In this document: one piece after another, positions 8,360 to 18,000 of the stretch
Numbering within the stretch: position 1 is the stretch's first letter
Layout: the number at the start of each line of letters is the position of its first letter
Assembly: GCF_017744955.1 (NCBI RefSeq)
Contig: NZ_JAGIAG010000001.1
Location: forward strand, 310,001 to 374,000
DNA: 64,000 bases
Reading direction: 5' to 3'
DNA from: Dokdonella sp.
GTDB lineage: Bacteria; Pseudomonadota; Gammaproteobacteria; Xanthomonadales; Rhodanobacteraceae
Notes under the pieces: generated by a model
Database searches by the model: none
The model's input: the letters and a program-made list of their open reading frames with translations, nothing else
What the model was told of the DNA's origin: nothing
Position numbers and translations under genes: made by a program

Positions 8360-8578
8360 ATGAAAAAAACCATTGTGGAAAACGACGACGCGCGCGACGC
8401 CAGCTTGCGCGTTTCCAAGCGCGTACGCGACAGCCTCAAGGCGGCCGCCGCCGTGATGGGTCGTCCGCTGTACGACGTGACCAACGAAGCGATCAACGAC
8501 TATCTGTCGAGCCTGAAGCTCGGCGACCCGCTGGCGGCGATCCGCCGCGGCAACCGCTCGCGCAAAGCCGTGGCCTGA
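8360..8578 (+). CDS. Small ribbon-helix-helix-like protein
   Basis: The 72-residue product has a beta-strand-like segment (DASLRVSKRVRDSLKAAA) followed by two helices (YDVTNEAINDYLSSLK), the pattern of Arc/MetJ-type ribbon-helix-helix DNA-binding proteins. The family call is by pattern only. An AGGGG ribosome-binding site precedes the ATG at 8360. No partner toxin gene lies on either side: upstream is tatC, and downstream a convergent amidotransferase. It could be a stand-alone repressor rather than an antitoxin. Confidence 0.65.
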   Translation: MKKTIVENDDARDASLRVSKRVRDSLKAAAAVMGRPLYDVTNEAINDYLSSLKLGDPLAAIRRGNRSRKAVA

Positions 8579-8609
8579 CGCGCTCGCGCGGCGCCGTCAG
8601 CGCCGCCGT

Positions 8610-9365
8610 TCAGCGACGCCGCAACGCCGTTTCGCGGAAGCGCCGCAGCAATCCCCGCGCCAGCGGCGTCGGCTTGTAGGCTCGCCCGTCGCAGCATGGC
8701 GTCGAACAATCGCCGTTCACGGCCGGTCGGCGCGCCTCGAGATAGCCGCGCATGATCTCGACGCTGAATTCCGGATGGAACTGCAGCCCCCACGCGTTCG
8801 GCGCGTAACGCACCGCGTGATGCGGATCGTGCGCCGAGCTGGCGAGCACGGTCGCGCCGCGTGGCAGTTCGAGCACGCTCTGCTGATGCGAAGCGTGCGC
8901 CGGAAACCGGCTCGGCAGGTCGGCGAGCAGGGCGTCGTCGTTGGCCGCATCGAGCCGCTCGATCGTGATCGTGCCGATCTCGCGCCCCGACGGGTGATAG
9001 TCGACCCGACCGCCGAGCGCGTGCGCGATCAACTGATGTCCGTAGCAGACGCCGAGCACCGGCACCTCGGCATCTATCGCGCCGCGCAGCCATGCCGCCG
9101 CGTCTTCACTCCAGCGCTGGCGTTCGCTGACCATCGCCGGCGAACCGGTCACGATCACGCCCGCGTGCGCGCCGGCGCGCGGCAGCGCCTCGCCGAGATC
9201 GGCGCGCACCACCTCGACCTCGGCGCGCGCGAGGCCGAGGCTGATGCGGAACCAGTGCGGGAAATCGCCGAAGCGCGCGCGGATCCTCGGCAGCGTGCTG
9301 CCGGTCTGTACGATGAGCAGCGTGGCCTTGCCTGCAGCACGCGCGAACGGGGAATGGAAGGACAT
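8610..9365 (-). CDS. Class I glutamine amidotransferase-like protein (GMP-synthase-type)
   Basis: The 251-residue protein is a free-standing class I glutamine amidotransferase domain. The nucleophile elbow is VLGVCYGHQLIAHALGG (Cys about residue 107). The conserved His-x-Glu pair is in GLQFHPEFS (His 197, Glu 199). The oxyanion TGSPAMVSE segment lies near residue 73. It resembles the YfeJ/GuaA-like family that acts on unknown acceptors; no synthetase partner is adjacent. The Cys-rich C-terminal stretch (DCSTPCCDG) is an addition beyond the core. On the minus strand upstream, a TTGACA at about 9477-9482 could be a -35 element, but no good -10 follows. Confidence 0.85.
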   Translation of the reverse strand: MSFHSPFARAAGKATLLIVQTGSTLPRIRARFGDFPHWFRISLGLARAEVEVVRADLGEALPRAGAHAGVIVTGSPAMVSERQRWSEDAAAWLRGAIDAEVPVLGVCYGHQLIAHALGGRVDYHPSGREIGTITIERLDAANDDALLADLPSRFPAHASHQQSVLELPRGATVLASSAHDPHHAVRYAPNAWGLQFHPEFSVEIMRGYLEARRPAVNGDCSTPCCDGRAYKPTPLARGLLRRFRETALRRR

Positions 9366-9595
9366 CGACGGTTACCGAGCCGAATGCGGATTCGTAGCCT
9401 CGCGTATCGCCCGGTGTGATCGCACCCGAGCGCTGCCGCGCGACCGACGGCACTTTTGGTGTCCGGGCAAGCGCCTGTCAAGAGAATCCGCCGTCACCCC
9501 TCCTCGACATCGAGGCATCCGCGTTGCCGGGCGCGAAGCGACCGCAGGCGCTGCGTGACTCGCGCCGACGCAGCACCCGGCGATGTCGCGCCGTC

Positions 9596-11044
9596 CTACA
9601 TGGGCTCGGGGAGCGTCGGAATCGACGCATCGACACCGTCGCGGAAGAGCGCGTCCGGATCGAGCTCGAACGCGCCGATGTCGGTTTGACTGCCTACCGT
9701 GCGCAGGAACGGATAGCCACGCTGGTCGTACGTCTGCCCGGCCGGCGCGCTGCCGGCATCGACGTCCGGATCGGTCGCGCGCAGGGCATGGGTGGGACTG
9801 GAGGCACCGTTGAGCGCGAGCGGCGACAGCTGTATCGCCGTGGTGAGGGTTCCTGACGGCAATGCGAGCGTCGATCCCGATATGTGGTCGTTGCTGCCGG
9901 CCAGTACGGCGCCCGAACTGGCACTCAAGTTGATGCTACCGGTGATGTCGGCGGAGCCGGCCAGGTTGCCGGAAATGATCGTCGAGATGATGCTGTGGCT
10001 GCCGCTGCCCAGATCCAGGCCACCGCCGACGATGCGTCCGCCGGACTGCCCGTCGGTCGACGTGTTGGCGGTGATCGTGCTGCTGGCGATGACGGTCGGA
10101 CCGCTGCAGGTGAGTCCACCCACGCGCAACGCGCTGTTGCCCGAGACGGTGGTGTTGGTAATCGCGCTGGCGCTGCTGACAGGCGGATGGATGTGCGCGC
10201 CACCCGAGGTGTGCGCCTTGTTGTTGACGATGGCCGAGCCGACGATCGTGACCGCGCCGGCCGTGGTGAAGCCGCCGCCCCAGCTGTTGCTCGTCGACTC
10301 CGCCACGTTCGCGGCGATCACGCTGCGATCCGCGTCGACGCCGCCGCTCGCGTACACGCCGCCGCCGCTCGCGTATTGGCCGCCCGTGGACGTCGCCAGG
10401 TTGCCGCTCACCTCGCTCAGCCGCAGCGTCGTCAGGCCGGCGGAGAACACGCCGCCGCCGAGGCCCTGCTCGAAGCCGATGCCCTTGGCGGTGCAATGGG
10501 TGATGCGCGAGTTGTTGATCGCCACGTCGTTGGCGCCGTAGACGCAGCCGCCTTGCGCCGGTCCATCGCTGCGGTACTTCTGACCGCCGGTCAGGGTCAG
10601 GAACTGCAGGTTGAGCTGACCGGAACCCAGATGGCGGATCAGGCCGTCCTGGACGCCGGGGGCGGCGGTGATGATGGTGCGGTCCGCGCCCAGACCGCGG
10701 ATGTCCAGGTCGGTCTGGCCGAAGATCAACGACGACTGCAGGGTGATCGTGCTGCACGAGAGCGTCGGCGAGGCCCGTACCGAATCGCCGGACGCCGAGG
10801 CATTGATCGCCTGGCGCAGGCTGCCCATGCCGTCGTCGTCGCAGTTGGTGTAGAAGCGCACCGTTGCGGTCGGCTCGGTCACCTCGTTGCCGACCAGTGC
10901 CAGCGCAGCCGCCGCGTGCGTCGAGGTCGCGGTTGTCGGCAACGGGGATGCCGGGCCGTCCGCAGCCGCGGACGGCCCGGCGATAAGGGCGAAGATGAGA
11001 CTGGCCAGCGGCAGCCGGCGCAGATCGGGATTGCTGCGGTTCAT
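9596..11044 (-). CDS. Exported right-handed beta-helix protein (choice-of-anchor-Q type)
   Basis: The 482-residue product has a signal peptide (MNRSNPDLRRLPLASLIFAL, cleavage near PSAAA). Then comes the GSLRQAINAS motif that opens many bacterial parallel beta-helix adhesin-like proteins. Repeats rich in NNS, TVSGNSA, GGG and AST follow, and a closing DPDVDAGS/DQRGYP/DIGAFELD segment typical of choice-of-anchor-Q proteins. The ATG at 11044 is chosen because GGAGA lies six bases upstream and a signal peptide follows. The tail ends DALFRDGVDASIPTLPEPM, a degenerate version of the IFxDGFD tail of its paralogue at 41539-42987, which is also 482 residues. Confidence 0.85.
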   Translation of the reverse strand: MNRSNPDLRRLPLASLIFALIAGPSAAADGPASPLPTTATSTHAAAALALVGNEVTEPTATVRFYTNCDDDGMGSLRQAINASASGDSVRASPTLSCSTITLQSSLIFGQTDLDIRGLGADRTIITAAPGVQDGLIRHLGSGQLNLQFLTLTGGQKYRSDGPAQGGCVYGANDVAINNSRITHCTAKGIGFEQGLGGGVFSAGLTTLRLSEVSGNLATSTGGQYASGGGVYASGGVDADRSVIAANVAESTSNSWGGGFTTAGAVTIVGSAIVNNKAHTSGGAHIHPPVSSASAITNTTVSGNSALRVGGLTCSGPTVIASSTITANTSTDGQSGGRIVGGGLDLGSGSHSIISTIISGNLAGSADITGSINLSASSGAVLAGSNDHISGSTLALPSGTLTTAIQLSPLALNGASSPTHALRATDPDVDAGSAPAGQTYDQRGYPFLRTVGSQTDIGAFELDPDALFRDGVDASIPTLPEPM

Positions 11045-11489
11045 GACGATCTCCATGCGCGAAGTCCGAAGTCGCGGCCGGCGGTTCGTGCGGACTTCAC
11101 CGGACGCTCCCTGGCGATAGACGCTGAAACGCGGTCGGCTGTGCCATCGACGGGCGCACGCGGCACCGTGCGCCACCAGCGAGCCCTGGCGGGGAAGGGG
11201 GCCGGCTGCCGGACAGCGCTCGCAGCCCGGCGCGCGGCCTGCAGCAACAAGGGGGTGCCGCCCGAGTCCGACCTCGCGCACGCCGGCTTCCGCGGCGAGA
11301 CGCGTTGCGGAGGCGGGGGCACAGGCCGATCCATGCAGTGCTCGAACCAGCGGCTCAGGTTGGATGGCGGCGGCATGCCGCACTGGACCCGATGAGGCGC
11401 GTCAGGCGCCGAACGCGCGCGCGCTCGCCTCGCAGGTCGGGTGGGGCGCACGGTGCGTGCCGGTCAGGGCATCCACTGCTCGCGCAAGC
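11045..11489. other. Intergenic stretch without a recognisable gene
   Basis: This region is upstream of the beta-helix gene (minus strand) and downstream of the decayed sigma-factor remnant. The open frames through it are Arg/Pro/Ala-rich and lack any family signature, and they change register without pattern. It presumably carries the beta-helix gene promoter, but I see no convincing -10/-35 pair. Confidence 0.4.
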
Positions 11490-11700
11490 AGGCCGGGCGA
11501 ACTGCCAGCCGCGGTCGCGGATCGCCTGCGGATCGTCGCGTTTGCACAGGTCCAGATAGACCCTCGTGGAAGAGCGCGGTGGTGTCGAGCGTGGCCTGCG
11601 CACCGAGTCGACGTCGCTCGCGCCGCGCCAGGCCGTGCAGCTTCTGGTAGACCGGTTCGAAGGTGGCGTCGCGCGCCGGCGTGCCCGTTTTCGACTCCAT
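11490..11700 (-). pseudogene. Decayed ECF-type (TIGR02999-like) sigma factor fragment
   Basis: Reading from ATG 11700 on the minus strand, the frame gives [20 protein letters not shown] and then LDTTALFHE. These match the N-terminal region 2 of ECF sigma factors of the TIGR02999 type (usual form: VYDELRRLA..., then LQTTALVHEAYLRL). At about 11561-11563 one extra G shifts the frame; removing it restores [23 protein letters not shown]. The expected regions 2.3-4 are absent. I take this as a frameshifted, truncated pseudogene. The match to the family is by memory of its motifs. Confidence 0.6.
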
Positions 11701-11771
11701 CCCGCCGGCTTCGAACCCGGCGCCGCCGGCTCCGTCGGCCGGTCCGGCAGCTGCGCGGGGCCGCTACGCGT

Positions 11772-13586
11772 TCATTCCGTCGGCGGCAGCACGTGGACGA
11801 CCTCGGCAATCGTGGTGACGCCGCGCGCGACCTGCGCCGCGGCCGAGGCGCGCAGCGGCTGCATGCCTTCGGCGTAGGCCTTTCCGGTCAGTTTGGAGAG
11901 GTCCATGTCGGGCTGGATCAGCGCGCGGATCGTCGGCGATATGCGCAGCATCTCGTAGATGCCGGTGCGGCCGAGGAAGCCGGTCTTGCGGCATTCCAGA
12001 CATCCCTTCGGTCCGTAGGTCTTCGCCGGCGGCGCCAGGTGCCAGCGATGGGTCAGCGCGGCCCAGGCCTGCACGTCGAGCGCGATCTCGCCCTTGCAGT
12101 GCGGACACAGCGTGCGCACCAGACGCTGCGCGACGACGCCGGTCAGCGTCGACTGGATCAGGTAGTTCGGCACGCCGAGGTCGAGCAGGCGCGTCAGCGC
12201 GCTCGGCGCGTCGTTGGTGTGCAGCGTCGACAGCACCAGGTGCCCGGTCAGCGAGGCCTGCACCGCCATCTGCGCGGTTTCCAGGTCGCGGATTTCGCCG
12301 ACCATGATGATGTCGGGATCCTGCCGCATCAGCGTGCGCACGCCGGCGGCGAAATCCAGATCGATCGCCGCGTGCACCTGCATCTGGTTGAACTCGGGGC
12401 TGACCATTTCGATCGGATCTTCGACCGTGCACACGTTCAGGTCCGGCGTCGCCAGCACCTTCAGCGTCGAGTACAGCGTGGTGGTCTTGCCCGAGCCGGT
12501 GGGGCCGGTGACCAGCACGATGCCGTGCGGACGATCGACGAATTCGCGCCAGGTCTTCTCCTCGGTCTCGGAGAAGCCGAGCTGGCGGAATTCCTTGACC
12601 ACGATGTCCGGGTCGAAGATGCGCATGACGATCTTCTCGCCGAATGCGGTCGGCATCGACGACAGGCGCAGCTCGACCTCGCGCCCGCCGGCCGAGCGCG
12701 TCTTGATGCGGCCGTCCTGCGGCCGGCGCTTCTCGGCCACGTCCATGCGCCCGAGGATCTTGATGCGCGCGGTCACCGCGGTCATCACCGGCGTCGGCAG
12801 CTCGAACACCTTGTGCATGACGCCGTCGATGCGGAAGCGGATCGGGCTCGAATCGCGGCGCGGCTCCAGATGGATGTCCGACGCGCGCTGCTCGAACGCG
12901 TACTGCAGCAGCCAATCGACGATGTGCACGACATGGCGGTCGTCGGCGCCGAGTTCGCCGCCCTTGCCGAGTTCGACCAGCTGCTCGAAGTTGAGGATCG
13001 CGCGGCCGTCGTGGACGTCGTTCTTGGCGTCCTTGGCGCGCTGGATCGAACGCTGCACGCCCCACCATTCGGTCAGGTAGCGGCCGACGTCGAGCGGATT
13101 GGCGACCACGCGCTGCACGTCGCGGCGCAGGATGTGACCGAGATCGGCCAGCCAGCGCGTGTCGAACGGTTCGGACGTGGCGAAGACGACCTGCAGCTCG
13201 CTCACCGCGACCGGCAGGATGCGGTAGCGCTGCGCGTAGGCGTGGCTGACGACCTGGGTCACCACGGCGACGTCGATCTTCATCGGATCGATCTTCAGGT
13301 ACGGCAGGCCCGCGCGCGCGGCCAGCCATTGCGTCAGCACCTCGAGGCTGAGCGGCTTGTCCGGCTGGCGTGCGTCGGCGAGCTTGAGGTTGGCGACCAG
13401 GGTCAGCGGATGCAGCTCGGTGCGGCCACGCGCGGTGCGCACGTCGGCGCGCACGCGCTTGACGTCGGCCTCGGTCAGCAGGCCGTCGGCGAGCAGGGCG
13501 GCCAGGGTCTCGTCGAGTTCGAGCCGGCGATGCAGGCCGAGCGGACTGGCCGCCGAGGTGCTGGAGAGCTGCGTCACGCTGGCCAT
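11772..13586 (-). CDS. GspE/PilB-family secretion or pilus ATPase (orphan)
   Basis: The 604-residue product has an N-terminal MshEN-type domain (about residues 30-220), then the AAA-type secretion ATPase core: Walker [16 protein letters not shown], Asp box IEDP-like (VEDPIEMV), Walker B ([19 protein letters not shown]), His box ([15 protein letters not shown]) and a zinc-binding tetracysteine module (CPHC, later CLEC). Such ATPases power type II secretion or type IV pilus assembly. No other gsp or pil genes are in this window. It is divergent from glyQ, with a 72-base gap. The ATG at 13586 is the first plausible start; the frame is open further into glyQ antisense but is not coding there. Confidence 0.9.
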   Translation of the reverse strand: MASVTQLSSTSAASPLGLHRRLELDETLAALLADGLLTEADVKRVRADVRTARGRTELHPLTLVANLKLADARQPDKPLSLEVLTQWLAARAGLPYLKIDPMKIDVAVVTQVVSHAYAQRYRILPVAVSELQVVFATSEPFDTRWLADLGHILRRDVQRVVANPLDVGRYLTEWWGVQRSIQRAKDAKNDVHDGRAILNFEQLVELGKGGELGADDRHVVHIVDWLLQYAFEQRASDIHLEPRRDSSPIRFRIDGVMHKVFELPTPVMTAVTARIKILGRMDVAEKRRPQDGRIKTRSAGGREVELRLSSMPTAFGEKIVMRIFDPDIVVKEFRQLGFSETEEKTWREFVDRPHGIVLVTGPTGSGKTTTLYSTLKVLATPDLNVCTVEDPIEMVSPEFNQMQVHAAIDLDFAAGVRTLMRQDPDIIMVGEIRDLETAQMAVQASLTGHLVLSTLHTNDAPSALTRLLDLGVPNYLIQSTLTGVVAQRLVRTLCPHCKGEIALDVQAWAALTHRWHLAPPAKTYGPKGCLECRKTGFLGRTGIYEMLRISPTIRALIQPDMDLSKLTGKAYAEGMQPLRASAAAQVARGVTTIAEVVHVLPPTE

Positions 13587-13658
13587 GCAGAAAAAATCCC
13601 GGGCGTCGCCGACCGCTATACTAGCGCGCTTTTCGCGCGCAACTTTGTGAGCTTCCGC

Positions 13659-14564
<906 letters not shown>

Positions 14565-14587
14565 AACCCACCGAACCCAGCACTGAC

Positions 14588-14651
14588 GTCATGCCCGCGA
14601 ACGCGGGCGTCCATCGAGAAGCCTTTGGATTCCCGCTTGCGCGGGAATGAC
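14588..14651. repeat. REP/BIME-type palindrome between glyQ and glyS
   Basis: The 108-base glyQ-glyS gap holds two head-to-head hairpins: GTCATGCCCGCG...CGCGGGCG and GGATTCCCGCTTGCGCGGGAATGAC. Together they make one imperfect palindrome bounded by GTCAT and ATGAC. This is the common proteobacterial REP sequence built on TTCCCGCGnnnnCGCGGGAA. A second copy lies at 37310-37380. Inside an operon such elements can affect mRNA stability; this is known for REPs in general. Confidence 0.8.
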
Positions 14652-14672
14652 GGCAAGGAAAACAACGCCGCC

Positions 14673-16832
14673 ATGAGCCAAGACAACGCCTCCCTGCTGA
14701 TCGAACTCGGTACCGAGGAACTGCCGCCGAAGGCGCTCGACGAACTCGCGGCCGCGTTCGCGACCGGCGTCCGCGACGGCCTCGGCAAGCGCGGCGTCGC
14801 CGCCGACGTCGCCGGCGCGAAGACCTATTGCTCGCCGCGCCGCCTCGCCGTGCTGGTGCCCGGCGTCGCCGCGCAGCAGCCGGCGCAGAAGTCCGAGGTG
14901 CTCGGGCCGTACCTCAACATCGGCCTCGACGCGAACGGCGCACCGACGCCGGCGCTGAGCGGCTTCGCCGCGAAGAACGGCGTCGCCGTGGACCAGCTGC
15001 AGCGCATCAGCGATGCCAAGGGCGAGCGCTTCGTCGCGCGCAGCGAGAAGCCGGGCCAGGCGACCTCCGCGCTGATTCCGGAGATCGTCGCCGAGGCGCT
15101 GAAGGCACTGCCGATTCCCAAGCCGATGCGCTGGGGCGACCACGACTACGCCTTCGTGCGCCCGGCGCACTGGCTGGTGATCCTGCACGGCAATGCGATC
15201 GTCGACGGCGAGATCCTCGGCCTGAAGTCCGGCCGCATCTCGCGCGGCCATCGCTTCCATCATCCGCAGCCGGTACACGTCGCCGACGCCGATTCCTGGC
15301 TCGACAGCCTGCGCGCCGCCAAGGTGCTGGCCGATCCGGCCGAACGGCGCGCGCGCGTACGCGACGAAGTCGCGCGCGCAGCGAAGCAGACCGGCGCCGT
15401 GCCGCGTCTGTCCGACGCGCTGTGCGACGAGATCGCCAACCTGACCGAATGGCCGGTCGCGATCGCCTGCGCGTTCGAGCGCGACTTCCTCGCCGTGCCG
15501 CAGGAAGCGCTGGTGACGACGATGGAGACCAACCAGAAGTTCGTTCCCTGCTTCGATCGCGACGCCGCCGACGCCGGCGCCAAGCTGACCGAGCACTTCA
15601 TCGGCGTCGCCAACATCGACTCGAAGGACCCGGCCGAGATCCGCAAGGGCTACGAGCGCGTGATCCGCCCGCGCTTCGCCGACGCCAAGTTCTTCTGGGA
15701 CGAGGACCTGAAGGCGAAGCTCGCGGCGAACCAGGAAGCGCTGAAGAACGTGACCTACCAGCAGGCGCTCGGCAGCGTCTGGGACAAGAGCGTGCGCGTG
15801 GCGGAACTCGCGCGCGTGATCGGCAACCGCGTCGGCGTCGACGCCGGACTGGCGACGCACGCGGCCGCGCTGTCCAAGTGCGATCTGATGACGCGCATGG
15901 TCGGCGAGTTCCCCGAGCTGCAGGGCGTGATGGGCCGCTACTATGCGACCGCCAACGGCGAGAACGCCGAGGTCGCGCAGGCGCTCGACGAGTTCTACCG
16001 GCCGCGCTACGCCGGCGATGCGATCGCGCAGGGCAAGGTCGGCCAGGTGCTCGCCGTGGCCGAGCGCATCGACACGCTGGCCGGCATCTTCGCCGTCGGC
16101 CTGAAGCCGTCCGGCAACAAGGATCCGTTCGCGCTGCGCCGCGCGGCGCTGGGTCTCGCGCGCACGCTGATCGAGGCGCCGCTCGCGCTCGACCTGCCGG
16201 CGCAGCTCGCCGAAGCGCTGGCCGCGCTGCCCGAAGCCGCGCTCGTGGCGGGCCTGCCGAAGGCCAAGGACGGCAAGCCGCCGGTGCTCGACGCCGGTGC
16301 GCGCCGTGACGAACTCGCGCGCGAACTCTACGACTTCGTCCTCGACCGCCTGCGCGGCTACTACGCCGATCGCGGCATTTCCGGCGACGCGTTCGAAGCC
16401 GTGCGCGCGCTGGCGCCGGCCGACCTGAGCGACTTCGACCGGCGCCTGCGCGCCGTGGTCGAATTCGCCCGGCTGCCGCAGGCACAGGCGCTGGCCGCGG
16501 CGAACAAACGCATCGGCAACATCCTGCGTCAGGCCGGCGAAACCGGCACCGGCGCGATCGACGAGAGCCTGCTCGAAGCCGGCGCCGAGCGCGAGCTCGC
16601 CGCCGCACTCGGCGCGGCGCAGACCGATGCCGCGCCGCTGATCGCAGCGCGCGACTACGTCGGCCTGCTGACGCGCCTGGCCTCCCTGCGCGACGCGGTC
16701 GACCGCTACTTCACCGACGTCATGGTCATGGCCGACGACGCCAGGCTGCGCGCGAACCGGCTCGCCCTGCTGGCGAGTCTGCGCAGGCTGTTCCTGCGCG
16801 TCGCCGACATCTCGCTGCTGCCGGCCGGCTGA
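14673..16832 (+). CDS. glyS: Glycine-tRNA ligase beta subunit
   Basis: GlyS binds tRNA-Gly and works with GlyQ. The 719-residue product opens with ASLLIELGTEELPPKALDEL, the family signature, and includes WPVAIACAFERDFLAVPQEALVTTMETNQKFVPCF and the HD-like segment AALSKCDLMTRMVGEFPELQG. The C-terminal anticodon-binding (DALR) region (ALPADLSDFDRRLRAVVEF-like) is present. The ATG at 14673 gives the typical MSQ-type start; upstream in-frame sequence is REP DNA. A short hairpin with an A-run, but no T-run, follows the stop codon. Confidence 0.97.
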   Translation: MSQDNASLLIELGTEELPPKALDELAAAFATGVRDGLGKRGVAADVAGAKTYCSPRRLAVLVPGVAAQQPAQKSEVLGPYLNIGLDANGAPTPALSGFAAKNGVAVDQLQRISDAKGERFVARSEKPGQATSALIPEIVAEALKALPIPKPMRWGDHDYAFVRPAHWLVILHGNAIVDGEILGLKSGRISRGHRFHHPQPVHVADADSWLDSLRAAKVLADPAERRARVRDEVARAAKQTGAVPRLSDALCDEIANLTEWPVAIACAFERDFLAVPQEALVTTMETNQKFVPCFDRDAADAGAKLTEHFIGVANIDSKDPAEIRKGYERVIRPRFADAKFFWDEDLKAKLAANQEALKNVTYQQALGSVWDKSVRVAELARVIGNRVGVDAGLATHAAALSKCDLMTRMVGEFPELQGVMGRYYATANGENAEVAQALDEFYRPRYAGDAIAQGKVGQVLAVAERIDTLAGIFAVGLKPSGNKDPFALRRAALGLARTLIEAPLALDLPAQLAEALAALPEAALVAGLPKAKDGKPPVLDAGARRDELARELYDFVLDRLRGYYADRGISGDAFEAVRALAPADLSDFDRRLRAVVEFARLPQAQALAAANKRIGNILRQAGETGTGAIDESLLEAGAERELAAALGAAQTDAAPLIAARDYVGLLTRLASLRDAVDRYFTDVMVMADDARLRANRLALLASLRRLFLRVADISLLPAG

Positions 16833-17127
16833 TCGCCGCCGACGGCGGCGAAAAAGCGCGGTTGTTGCAAGGATTGTGAACTTCCCGCTAAGCCGGCGGA
16901 AACACGGGTACCGTCGCGCAACCGGCGTAAGCTGCTGCCGCAGGAGGATTTGCGCACAGCGCCGGGGCGGATTATCGTCGTCGCTTCAGGAACGTGCCGG
17001 CCGCCCCGATTCCAGCCCGCGGCCGGCGTCCCGACCCCGATGCGCCTTGCGTCGCGTTGATCGCACGGGGCAGGTCGTCGCTCCCGATATACGATTGTCT
17101 TCGTCATCAGTTTGGAGGTTTGCCATC

Positions 17128-17964
17128 ATGCGCAGTCAATGGATCGCGGTCGTCGCCGCGCTGGTCTTTCTCGGCGGATGCGATTCCGCGAACCAGAACG
17201 GCGCCGGCGCGCCGGGCAAGAACGGCGCACCGGCCGCGCCGGCGATCGCGCCGGGCACCACGATCAACGGCACGGTCACCTTGCACGATCCGATCCCGGT
17301 CGCGCAGGGCGCCAAGCTCGACGTCAAGCTGGTCGACGTCGCGCAGCCGGAAGTCGCGATCGCCGAGAAGGAATTCGAGGTCGGCGGCGCGCCGCCGCCG
17401 TACACCTTCGCGCTGGATTTCGATCCGGGCAAGATCGCCGCGACGCGCACCTACGTCGTCAACGCGCTGATGACCGACGGCCCGCGCCGCTTCGTGCCGG
17501 CGCTGAGTTCGCCGGTGCTGACGCACGGCTCCGGCACCACCGTGCAGGTCGTGATGAATGCCGAAGCGACGCCGGCGGAGAAGCTGAAAGAGGAATACAA
17601 GAAGCTGCAGGCGCACATCGGCGGCATGAAGAAGGTCGACGGCACCTACACCACCGACACCGCCTCGATCGCCTGGGACGCCTTCTCCGAAGCCGGCGCG
17701 GTGCGCTACGTGCGCGTCAACACCGTGCTCGACGCGGGCGGACGCAGCGCCGTGTTCTACGCGTTCACCAAGGACGGCAAGCCGATGATGGTGCAGCAGA
17801 AGGGCGGCTCGGAGGTCGGCTGGGGCGAGGACGGCCACGTGCTCGTCAACGAGAAGTCCGGCGGCGGCACGGTGGCCGACGCCGAGATCAAGTCGATGAG
17901 CGAAACCGCGGCCAAGACGCTGCAGATGGCGCAGGAAAAGGTCGACGCGGGCAAGCGCAAGTAA
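17128..17964 (+). CDS. YbaY-family lipoprotein
   Basis: The 278-residue product is a lipoprotein: the signal peptide ends in the lipobox LGGC (Cys at about residue 18), followed by a Gly/Ala/Pro linker. Residues 45-145 form a YbaY/'type III secretion chaperone YscW-like' beta-sandwich domain, with GTVTLHDPIPVAQGAKLDVKL and PPYTFALDFDPGKI as the recognisable parts. The C-terminal part (about 160-278) is a separate domain I do not recognise. GGAGG sits just upstream of the ATG at 17128. The 295 bases before it show no other gene. A GC-rich hairpin fills the 36-base convergent gap to the RND transporter. Confidence 0.8.
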   Translation: MRSQWIAVVAALVFLGGCDSANQNGAGAPGKNGAPAAPAIAPGTTINGTVTLHDPIPVAQGAKLDVKLVDVAQPEVAIAEKEFEVGGAPPPYTFALDFDPGKIAATRTYVVNALMTDGPRRFVPALSSPVLTHGSGTTVQVVMNAEATPAEKLKEEYKKLQAHIGGMKKVDGTYTTDTASIAWDAFSEAGAVRYVRVNTVLDAGGRSAVFYAFTKDGKPMMVQQKGGSEVGWGEDGHVLVNEKSGGGTVADAEIKSMSETAAKTLQMAQEKVDAGKRK

Positions 17965-18000
17965 GTCGCTTTTCGGCGCGGCGCTCCGACGCCGCGCCGC

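Noticed and set aside
11364..13658. Long plus-strand open frame leading into glyQ
   Set aside because: It is antisense to the ATPase gene and lacks family features; GlyQ begins at the ATG at 13659.
16836..16858. GCCGCC-GAC-GGCGGC hairpin after glyS as a terminator
   Set aside because: An A-run, not a T-run, follows on the plus strand, and no minus-strand gene reads into it.
17057..17093. TTGATC ... TATACG as a promoter for the YbaY-like lipoprotein
   Set aside because: The spacer would be 25 bases, too long for a sigma-70 promoter.
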